Positions 50,483 through 61,700 of a stretch of 64,000 nucleotides of DNA are shown piece after piece. Source of the stretch: Ahaetulla prasina (taxonomy: Eukaryota > Chordata > Lepidosauria > Squamata > Colubridae); the NCBI RefSeq assembly GCF_028640845.1, contig NC_080540.1:278085524-278149523 (forward strand), in the 5' to 3' direction. Position numbers and translations under genes: made by a program. Within the stretch, counting starts at the first letter, position 1; every line of letters starts with the position of its first letter. The notes under the pieces were generated by a model. That model was not told the origin of the DNA, ran no database searches, and saw only the letters and a list, made by a program, of their open reading frames with translations.

Positions 50483-50531
50483 ATGGCGGTGAGTCTCCGC
50501 GCCCGCTCGCTGAGGCACCTCCGCATCCGAG
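50483..50531 (+). CDS. RICTOR: RICTOR exon 1 coding part
   Basis: ATG at 50483 in AACATGGCGG context; 49 nt, donor CGAG|GTGAGG. It encodes 16 residues plus one base and, with the next exon, 17 residues up to Gly, the same length as human exon 1. The N-terminus is more divergent (VSLRARSLRHLRIR) than what follows. Confidence 0.95.
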
Positions 50532-53500
50532 GTGAGGAGAACTTGGGCTAGGCCCAGACCGGGGCGGCGGGTGGGCGGCCGGAGAAGGGAAGCGAAAGCG
50601 GCGTGTCTCCGAATTCTTCGTCCTCTCTCTCTCTCTCTTACCTCAGCCTCGGCTGCCCCGCTGCGGCTTCCATCACTAACTGAATCTCCTGTTCTTGTCT
50701 CTCCTTTCTCTCCCCCCACCCCCACTTTCCAGGCCGGAACGACAGCGGCGAGGAGAACGTCCCCCTCGATCTCACCCGAGGTAACGGAGGGCCTGCCGAA
50801 AACCAAGCCGGGCCGGGAATAACACCCACTCCCCCGCCGCCTCCTCCTCCTCCTTCTCTTGCGTTGCCGGCTCCCATTTTCAGAATGGGAGTGAATGGAG
50901 TCTGGGTCTGAGGGTGGAGAGGCTCGTCGGGCGAGTCCTCCGTGGGGAGAAGAGGGAGGGTCGCCCAAAGGAGCATTGGGCAGCCGCTTCTCCCTTTCTC
51001 GAAGCGGGCTCCCTTGGCAGCTGGAAAGGTTGCCAATACACGACCGCCCCCCCCTCTTATATTTAAAACTAAGCTTGTTTTGGGATGGTTGGACAAAACC
51101 AACCAACCCTCCCCCCCCCGCCTCCTTCCTCCTGCCTTATTTAAAACTAAGCTTGGTTGGAGTGGTTCTCACTTCCCTATGAGTAATATTTCATTCAGCC
51201 CGGTTTTGCGGTGTCTGAAGCGGACTTGTGGAGTAAAATTAGTTCCTCAATGGCAGGCCCGGCCTTTCCATTTTTTACTGGTCTGCGTGTTTTTGCAAGA
51301 CGAAATAAACTCTGAAGAAATAAGGTTTTTCGTACACTGTGTGTGTGGTTGTGTCGCCTCCCCCCCCTTTTTTTTTCTCTCTGCCCCCCCTCCTGCAATG
51401 GCGTTTTTTTCCCCCCTGCTTAAAATAAGTGGTATTCGTTGGGCCTCTTGAAGAGGGAGGGAATGTGAAGGCTGGGTTGACAGGATGAAAGGCAAACCGG
51501 TCTCTCTTTCCCAAAAAAAAAAAAAAAAGTCTGCCTTGAAAATAGTGAAAGTCATGGTGTTTTATGGCAGGGTGATAAATGCAAGGGATGCTTCATTCTG
51601 GTGAGTTGCTTGCTGAGATAGTCTTGATGTGGGAGGAGGGGGGAAGCATGAGGACAACAAGTAGCTACCCGGTTATTGACAAGTAGTGTATTGCGTTCTC
51701 TCCACCCTAGATTGTTTGTGCAACTTAACCTATTTCAGGTTCATTATTTAATCTGTTGATGGCTGTTAGCAGCCGTTAAACGCGAGTTTGAGTGCTTATG
51801 CTAGCACTATATAAATCTCAATGGTCTTTCTGAAGGCTTTCTGTTCCACTCCTACACTCAGCTTGCAAATTGATTTGGTGAGTCAGTCTACTTGGAAATA
51901 GGCCTCCTTTGCGCCTGTTGATAAGCTATAAAAGTTTCCTAACTGACAGTCTCCATAGATAGGCAAAAACTGTACCATGATTAGATGTGGATATTAAGGC
52001 AAGGTGGCAGCTGAAAGTATCATACTAACATTTTTGAAAAACTCAAAATTTTCAGAGATGATTTATAGGAATATATATGTTTCTTTTAAAATTAAAATAT
52101 ATACAGTTGTAGTAAAATATGCTATTGGCATGCTATCTAAACATAAAACTATCAGTACGCAGTATAACTTATTTCATTGCTAGTTATTTAGCATATTATA
52201 TTCAGTATGACATACATATTCCTTAAGGCAGTATCAATTATATTAAAATAATACAAATTACAATACAAGCAAAACTCAGAAGGTATATATTAGTCAGTCT
52301 CAGGACTGTTTTTACAGCAGCGTGTTGTTTCTGGAATAAATAAACTGTAGCTTCTCTTCATTAGTCCAAACTGATGAACTGGGCTGTTTTCTCTGTTTCC
52401 ATCATGCTATTTCTGGGTGGCAGAGTTGCAATTTGTCACTAGTAAATGGCAGACTAGCATTTGTTTTAGATAAAGTTTTGGGTAGATTAAATAATAGATT
52501 CTAGCGTACTGCATATTAGGATTTGCAAATCCTTTGTAAACTGAGTGGAATATTTGGCGCAGTCTTGTTTATCAGAAAAAAATAGAATAAGTGTATAAGC
52601 TTCTGACAAAATATGTAGTACGAATGATAGCACAGAATAAATTCAGAAGTGCACAATGAAATCCATAATTTTAATCCAACAGATCTAAATGCTTCTACTG
52701 AAGAATGAATGACATAATGCAAAAAGATACTGTTTATTCAGCATGTGATTTCTATGTTTGGACATTACTGCAGTGATTGCTGGACTTCATTATGGATGTC
52801 TTCTTACTGCAGTTGTAAAATCTAAATTGGGGCTAAATTTTTTAGAAAATGACATTCAATAGAGAAAATGTTCATTCAGTTTAAATGCTACAATTCAAAA
52901 AAATATCACAGACTATGTCTAGATATACATTTTGATACATTGTAACTCCAATTAATATGCCAATTTTCTAGATTATTGAAGGAAAAATATACTGAAGTCT
53001 CTTAAAAGTTAATTAGATTCTGGGGATCTTTTGACAACTTTTATGAGGATACTGAAAATGTATTGCACAGGGAGGTTTTGTTTCTCTTGTGTATTATTAT
53101 TCTATTATTACTGTCTTATTACAGATGTGTTTACTGCATAGACTTGCTTCAGTAAGATAGTCCATGTTATATGTATTCATGAAGGCAGTGATCAGAGCTC
53201 TTAGTGATCCTTGGATAATAGTGCTTAAGTACGTCCCCTACATTTGGTTTTTTACTTTGAATGATGAAAGAAAGGTTGAAGAAAGCTAGATATGTTTAAC
53301 AGAATGTGGTCAGAAAGATAATTTGCATATTTTAAAATCATGGTTAAGTAATACATACCGTAACTAGCAGTATTAATTGCACAGATAGTACTTTTAAATT
53401 CCTTCACAGGTGATGCAGAAGTGGTGCCTGTTGCATTGTTGTCTTTCTTCTGTGGGATCCTAATCTCTGGATTGTATCAGTTAGATAGTACTGCCTTGTA

Positions 53501-55722
53501 GAACTCAAGAAGCCTACTTTCTTTGTCACAATGCCTGTCCTATCAAACCATACTTCCAAAGTAGATTACATTCTATCTTCTGGGTCTTTTGGAAAGCTGT
53601 TTAGATCTAGGTATTTTCCCAGGCATAGAGTGGGGGGTGGGGTTAGAATTATAGAAATTGAAACCAGATGTTGCTGATTTCCTTGGTTGCCATAATACCT
53701 TGTCCTTTTTAAAAAAAAAAAATCACTGGTATATGTTTTTAATTTATCAGCTGCCCTGACTTGTGTTTATGAGATGGGTGGCCATGTAAATTGACTGAAA
53801 TAAAGTCAATCAATAAAACAATTATGAGTAAGCTGCTTTGGTGATATGCTATGCTTCTTCCTTTCCTTAGAAGGAAGATTTAAAAGAAGACCAAAAAAAT
53901 GGAGAAAGACCATGCAAACATCTTGGACGGTTCTTTTCATTGTTACATATAATATGCAGGTCACCTACAATTCTTTTGAATAGGCTTCAGTAACTTAGAA
54001 CTCACCAGCTGAGTGTAAGCCAGTAGTTAGTCATTAAGATCCTCAAGTTGCTTGAAAAATCCAAATTTATTGACTCATGATCAATTGATGGGCTGGCAGT
54101 AATTTGCTATTTTTTAGCTCTACCTGTGAAAATTATAGGAAATTTTCTGTATGTGGTGGACACAAGAAAAAAATAGCTAGAAGTATGCATAATATCCTTC
54201 CTTTTCCACCTAAATTAGTTAACATCACAAAACGAAATGCAGTTTCTAAACTATTTTTAGTTAACTAAGAAATGTGTAAAGTTTTTCTGTTTATTGTCAA
54301 AGAACAGAGAGTCCTGGATATTATCACAGAAAAATCGACATTTACATAAAGTGACATTCTTGGATGACTGAAAAATAAGCCACAATTTCATTATCAAAAT
54401 TTGTCACATCAGAATAGTAATTCTGCATTGCTAAAAATGATTTATGTTTATGTGTGTGTATATATATATATGTGTGTCTGTATGTATATGTGTGTGTGTA
54501 TGTATATGTGTGTGTGTGTTATGTGTGTATGTGTGTATGTGTTATATATATATATAGGTCTTTGGTTGTTCGGGTTTTCTCCCGTGTAAAATTGGAAGTG
54601 TCTTGGCGATGTTTCGACGAAGTCTCATTCGTCATCTTCAGGCTTCAGCTTCGTGCTTCTGGGAGCAATGTGTGATCGCAGCTGTTTCTTCCTTTTAACT
54701 GCTAGTGGGGGTTTGAACTGATTGGGTGGGAGCTTGGCTGTGCTCTGATTGGATGGGGTTTTTTTTGTGCTCTGATTGGATGGGGGTGTGTCCTGTGTTG
54801 GTGGGGGCTTGGTTTAGTCTGTGTTGCAGGGGGATTTGAGCTGGTGAGCTGCATAGCTGTTGTTTGGCTTTGTGGTCGTGCTACATCTTCATAGTGGGTG
54901 TCAGTCTGCTGCATGTATGGATTGGAGGGGTTTGAAATGGCTAATGTTGCAGCTGCGGTCTGGCTTCTGGTCCTTGGTCGTGCTTCATGATCAGTGTGGG
55001 TTTGGGTCTGCTTTCTGGGTGGATGTGCGGTGGTGACATCCTGTGTGGACCTCGTGAGTGTGGGTCTGGTGTCATTCCTCGTGTTAGGGACTCGTTTGTC
55101 AATAAGGGCGGGTTTCCAAATGGCTGGTAGGCGGGAGGTGTCATCTCGTTTGTTCATGCTGTGTGGGCGTTTTTCTATCTCAATGGCTTCTCTGATTATT
55201 CTGTTGTTAAAGTGTTCAGTTTTGGCGATAGTTCTGGTCTTTTTAAAGTCAATATCATGTCCTGTGACTTTAAAGTGTTGGACCAGGGAAGAAGTTGGTT
55301 CCTCTTTTTTGAATGAGTTCTTGTGTTCTTCAATGCGTGCACTTATTCTTCTGTTGGTTTGTCCAATGTATGTGGTGGGGCAGGCGGTGCATGGGATTTC
55401 ATATACTCCTTGATTTTCTAACTCAATTTTGTCTTTGGGGTTTCTTAGGATGGTGGATATTTTTCTGTTTGTGCAGAATGCTGTCTTGATGTTGTGTTTG
55501 TGGAGGATCTTGCTGATTCTGTCTGTGGTGCCTTTTATATATGGGAGGAGGGCTGTGCCGTTTTCTTGTTCTCTGTCTTGGATTTTAGTGGGGGGTTCTT
55601 TTTGGATTAGCTTGGTAATCTTATTTGTTTGGAATCCATTGGATGTTAGTACGTTAGAGTGTCACGGGAGAAAACCCGAACAACCAAAGACCTATATACA
55701 AACACCCGTGAAAACCTCAGAA

Positions 55723-55763
<41 letters not shown>

Positions 55764-58700
55764 GTAGGTCTTTGGTTATTCGGGTTTTCTCCCGCGTAAA
55801 ATTGGAAGTGTCTTGGTGACGTTTCCACGAAGTCTCATTCGTCATCTTCAGGCTTCAGCTTCGTGCTTCTGGGAGCAATGTGTGAAGCACGAAGCTGAAG
55901 CCTGAAGATGACGAATGAGACTTCGTCGAAACGTCGCCAAGACACTTCCAATTTTACGCGGAAGAAAACCCGAATAACCAAAGACCTACATACAAACACC
56001 CGCGAAAACCTCAGAAAACATATATATATATATAAAGAGGGGGGGCATAATGAAATAATGTACTGTTTATTTCACTGAGAGCTTTATGGATTTTAAATTT
56101 TAAAACTTTCATGATGGGTGACAGAATAATATGTGGCATTCCTAATGGAGTACCATTAGAACATTTTGTAATGAAGAAAACCCCCAGAACATCTATGAAT
56201 ACGATTTATAATCACAGTCTAGAAATTTTTCTGACAATATAATTTTTATATAAGCACAAAGTAAGGAGATGAGACTGTCCCATGCCAGGATGTGGGAAAT
56301 AAATTCCATGCCTCTATAGAGTTACATGAATTCAAAGATTTAGGAATGAACATAGAGTCAAAATCTATTCCAATAGAATTTTGTTCATACAGTGACTATT
56401 TTAATGGAAATCCAAACTAAGTCAAACCTAATTAATTATCCATTTAATCCTGTTCTGTCTTATTCAATTGGCAACAGTCTTCCAGAAATTTAATAAAATA
56501 ACTGCATTGATGACTTAAAACTTATTTTAAAAAATCTTTTTAAAACTGTATTTTTAAAAAGTGAAGGGCTAGTAAACTAGGACCTGGGGTATTTAGAAGC
56601 TTTGGTCTGAAACTTAGTTTCTTTCTTAGTAATTTGATATTTCTCACTGTGGTCTGATATTTTATTCTCTTGTTTTTGTTTTTTTTTACTCTTTAGCTAT
56701 AGGAAGGGGATTTTTTATTTATTTATTTATTTTATTTATTTATTTATTATTTATTTGCATTTATATCCCGCCCTTCTCCGAAGACTCAGGGCGGCTTACA
56801 CTATGTCAAGCAATAGTCTTCATCCATTTGTATATTATGTACAAAGTCAACTTATTGCCCCCAATAATCTGGGTCCTCATTTTACCTACCTTATAAAGGA
56901 TGGAAGGCTGAGTCAACCTTGGGCCTGGTGGGACTTGAACCTGCAGTAATTGCAAGCAGCTGCTGTTAATAGACTGTCTTACCAGTCTGAGCCACCAGAT
57001 GCCCTTTGAAAGCTGCTCACACTCAATGCTAGAGTAAACAGCAAATAAACCCCAGCATATATGTTATATTTTCTATCCCAGATTTCTATTGCCAAACGAA
57101 TAAAATACACTTTAATGTATTCGTTAGATTTATATCTTGTTTTTTATCTAGAAGCTTAAGTTAGTGTATATGATCTCCTTCCTTCTATTTTTCTTCAATA
57201 AAATTACCTTGTAAGGTGAGAGCAAGTGTTTGATTCAAACCCAACTAGTTACCTTCGATGATTGAGCTTGGACTAAAACCTGCTGCTAGTCTAACATTCA
57301 AACTGCTATACCACACAGAACTCTTTGTGGTAACAGTTTAAGTGTATTGGCTGATTGGGGATATGAATCTACATGTATCTTCATATATAAATGATGACTC
57401 AGAATCTAGTTATTTGCAGTAAATATTAAATAAAGGTATGATGCAACAAGAAATGCAGAATTGAAAATGAGTATGACATACTAAAGTAATCTTGCTATAG
57501 CATTTTGAACCATTTGAGGTTTCTGAGAAAAGCTATAGCATTATAGGGTATTAGTAACTCGATCTGAAATTTATAGAAACTGGAATAGCTGATGCAACAA
57601 ACTTAAACGCTTCTGGATTATGAAGCAATCATTTCAAGCATTGAAATATTTTCTTTAGCAACAAAACAAGTGCAATGCCTTGGTTGTTATTTTTAAGATA
57701 CCGTTACAGCTAATATGAACTCTCCTTGCAGCATAGGCATGAGTGGATTGCTGGATTAGGTGTCATTAAGTTGGTGTTTAACACTTAAACTTAATGACAT
57801 GAATTACTTTTTTTAAAAAAAGTTATGTTTTCATTCGTCTCAATGAAGATGCAGGGTGACAATTGCAAGACTTTCTGAATGGGGTTAACCATTTATTTTA
57901 TTCCATTAAATCTTTTTATATAACATATTTTCCTGTTTCATGCAATTCACATATAAGTGTTGTACAATGGTAAACTTGTTAAACAAATGTTTAGGAGGAG
58001 TCTAACTGGTTGGTATTGAGGACTGGGTTAAAGTTATTATAGCTAGGTATCCTTGTAGTAAGAAATACCACAGCTGTACTGTCCAGAGCTAAACTTGAGT
58101 TCTGGCTATTACCAGACTTCACACAGAAGTTATGAATCCAGAAGAATTACATTGAACAAGCAGCAATTCTTTCTAATGTGGGTTCAGATTTTTCCGGTTG
58201 TCTCTCGTCCCAAGTTTTCACAGGCTCCATGTGCTTATTTGTACATAGGGTCCTTCTGTGAGGGAGATGGGCAGTTTCTAAATATGATAAATACATAAAA
58301 CAAAGAACATCAACTGCATCTCTTATAGGGTGGGGTAGCAGTATATAATTAGGCATCACCAGGATACTGCTATCACATCCAAAATTTTTAGATGACTTCC
58401 TCCATCAGTTTATTATAGATGTTAAAACACAGGGAAGGGAGAATTGAATCCTGTGGCAATCCACCCAGTAGTAGCTATTGGATCAATCTCTCCTCCCACT
58501 TGCTATGGCAGACTGAAATTGTCCGTTGAGGAAAGAGCAGAACCATTGCAAAACAATACCTCCTATCCCCAATTGCAGATGGTCCAACAAGATACCAAGA
58601 ACAATGATGTCAGAGGCTGCAGTCCAGTTCACTTACTTAATTTTCAGAATGTTTGGGACCATGCTTCATACTCAATGTACACCTGCTTCTTGTAATATAT

Positions 58701-61700
58701 CATACATGCCTTTTTTTCCATCAAGTTTTTTTATTTTATAACATATAAAAATTCCATTTTCAATTAAACTGTGTTGTCTGGGTACAAATAGTTTTAGGAA
58801 ATAATAATAAAAATATTTACAACGGTGATCATTACATTAATGTTGATCAATAATAATAAAAATAGTTTACTTTAACATTTTAACATATCTCCCTTATATC
58901 ATTGATCCTTTCCTTATATTTCCCTGTTTCTAACTCCTGTTTTTATCAGCTAACCATTGATAAAATAAATCCCAGGTCAAAAAATATTCAGTTTTCCTTA
59001 ATTGTAAGTGTTAGCCTATCCATTTCTGCACATTCTTAAATTTTTTTAAAAATCACATTTTCATCTGTTGGGATCTCTTAACTTTTCCATTGTTCAAATG
59101 CAATTCTAGCTACAGTCAATACACGTAAAATCAGGTATGCATTTCTTTTATTGTACTTATCCGGTAAAATGCCCAACAAGAATATTTCTGGTTTCAAATC
59201 AGTATGTTGTTTTACCATTTTTTCCATCTATGTATGCATTTTTGTCCAGTATTCTTTTGCTTTGGGGCATGTCCACCACATGTGATAGTACGAATCAGGT
59301 ATCTTCCATTAAAGCTTTGTGACCAGAGGATATTTTATTACTACTTTGAGAAAAGGCAAATAGAACTGCATTTTGGCTGTTAATTTGATCAAGCTGGAAT
59401 GTTTCTGTTTTGTGGAGCCTTATTGAGAAAGCACAGGTAGTCGTCATTTAGCAACTGTGTAGTACTGTGATTGATCACAGTTATGAGAATGATGGAGAAG
59501 TAACTTTGAAACCAATTCTTGCATTTTTGACCTTTGCAGGTCTATAAAGCAAATGAAAGCTGAAGTTAAGATCATAAACAGGGTTACAGTTTTACTTAGC
59601 AATCACTTTGCTTACTGATTGAATTGCTGGTCCCAGTTGTGCTTGCTAAACAAGGACTGTCTGTAGTTTGATTTATTATTTTGCCAATGAAATAAGATTT
59701 TCTAAATTATAACTCTATGAACTTCTAGTTGAAACCTAAATAGTTTTTATAGCAAAATTATTTGAAAATTATTTATTTTGGCAATTTTCTGAAAAATGCT
59801 CAAAACAAAAGAATATACATCACCCATATTGTTGATGATTTTAAATTATAGGACAGCAATTTATCCCATCTATTACGCATCCTTAAAAATCAAAGATTAT
59901 AATAGTGATGTTTTTATATCAGTACTATTGTAACCTTTGTAATCTCTTTTGTTTGTAGTTTTTGCTTTTTAAGTTTTATAAAATGTTTTCTGTCTTACTA
60001 TTTTTTCTCTTTTTCTCATTCTTTTCACATTTTCTATGGAAGCGCTATTCTCACTTTGTAAAAGAATCTTTGGAATCTCAACATTTTCTATTATTTATTA
60101 TTCTATTATTTAGAAAATGTTTTTTATAAGATTCCCTTCCATCAAAATTTTTAATTTTGCTTATTATTATAGCAGTAACAAAATAATAGAGTTTTTTAAT
60201 AAGTACTTTTTGATTCAATAACAGTTCATCTAACAGTGGTTTAAAGTTTCAACAACATTAGGGAAAGTGACAATCAATTCACACACTTATAATCATTGTA
60301 CCACTCCTGTGCTCACATCGTATTTTGGACACTTGACAACCATCCCGCATTTATGACCCTGTTGCACTGTTCTGTGGTCATGGGATTGTCATTTGCTACC
60401 TTTTTTTATCAATTTCCGGCAAAAAAATGAAATACCATTGGGTATTTGCTTAAGAGATGTTGATTCACTTAACAATTGCAGTGATTTATTTAATAACCAC
60501 CATAAAACTTATAAAATTGGGTCTGACTCAACTTACAACCACACCATCTTACAATTCTGGTCCCAATTGTCATTAAACTGAGAACTATTTGTACTGGATT
60601 GTTGATAGCCAAATATATAATATTGTTCTGCACCGTAGCAGTTTATTATTGGGTGACTAATATAAAATAGAAGTGGTTATTTTTCAGTCTTCAATTAAGC
60701 TTGAACTCTCTTTTGGATTAGAAAAAGGCATACTTATACTTATTTACTTATAAATAAGTAACAAAATAATAACTTCAGTATAGAATAAATTTGTATGTCA
60801 AAACATAGCAGGAATTCTCAAAGATAAATATTAAGATAATTTACTGAGTTATACTGTGATCTAAGGGATACATTTTTCATTGTTTTGGGAACTGTATAGT
60901 TTCTCTAACTCTATTTGTACCATATTTTTTGTAGACCCCTCCGATAACTTGAGGGAGATTCTCCAAAATGTGGCCAAATTGCAAGGGGTTTCAAATATGA
61001 GAAAACTTGGCCATTTGAATAATTTTACAAAGGTAAGAAATTTAGTGACTGTTACAATGTTATCTTTTATTTTTATTAGTGCATCAAATAATTGTTTTAG
61101 AAAAATGGTGGTTGAATGATGGGATGATAATGTCATCAAGTAGTAATGGGATTGCTAAATTGTTTGAAATTACTTGGATATCCACAATTTTGCGGAGCTT
61201 GAACAAATACGTAGACTGCTGTGATAATGAACCATATTGAAGAAGCATATGCATATTACAGTATTTGATGTATACGAAACAAATTCTGGATGTGCTTCCA
61301 GAAGAAGTATGTTCTGAATATATACAGTATATGCATTCTTGCGAAGACCTAGAAGCAGTCAGCTGAGCCTGCGACAGTTACATGTCTCCTTTTGGCAGAT
61401 CCAGAGAGGCATGATCTGTTTAGCCATATATGAATACATTTTTAAGTTAGAAATTGAGATGTTGGATATTAATGACTTATTTGTAGGATTTGTTTAGTCC
61501 TATTGACTAGGATTCTAGGCAAGGTAGAACATATAGTAACTAATAAAATATATCATAATTCCAGATAATACAGATTAATAAAAAGCATTCATCTGCCAGT
61601 GGTTCTACATTGATCAGTTCTCAAAAAGCCAGTTGTTTACAACCTTCAGACAAACAATGAGAGGCGAGCCATCTCTGCTTTGGGATAAGTTATTTCAAAG

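Larger units (their letters stand above)
50080..51060 (+). promoter_or_regulatory. RICTOR: RICTOR CpG-island promoter
   Basis: A sharp change to GC-rich, CpG-dense sequence around exons 1 and 2 in otherwise AT-rich DNA. It has no TATA box near the start codon. Contained elements: a ZNF143-like CTACAAATCCCG (50097-50108), GC boxes (CCCCGCCCCGCCCCGC, 50351-50367), TCTCGCGAGA (50432-50441), an ETS-like core (TTTCCGGTG, 50452-50460) and AACATGGCGG at the start codon, a YY1-type motif. Site names follow known consensus motifs; occupancy is inferred. Confidence 0.85.
54556..55693 (-). mobile_element. Penelope-like retroelement, 3' part, minus strand
   Basis: Bounded by a 31-bp inverted repeat: AGGTCTTTGGTTGTTCGGG.. 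at 54556-54586 and its complement ..CCCGAACAACCAAAGACCT at 55663-55693. Inside is the minus-strand GIY-YIG frame (54702-55660), followed on that strand by a terminal-repeat region with a hammerhead-like core. TA-rich repeats flank both ends, as expected for elements that insert into simple repeats. Confidence 0.85.
50781..60934 (+). other. RICTOR: RICTOR intron 2
   Basis: 10.15 kb. The first few hundred bases are CpG island. 51100-54440 is largely unique AT-rich sequence with no feature seen. Then come the Penelope-like block (54450-56030), a SINE (56712-57005), an L1 relic (58708-59330) and two members of the AGGTAGTC repeat family (59430-59665, 60330-60595). Stretches 56040-56700 and 57010-58700 look unique. 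Confidence 0.8.

Noticed and set aside
50125..51555. Long opposing reading frames across the CpG island, including a 293-codon minus-strand frame
   Set aside because: GC-rich DNA has few stop codons. The frames overlap RICTOR exons in antisense, show low-complexity Arg/Gly/Pro content and resemble no family.
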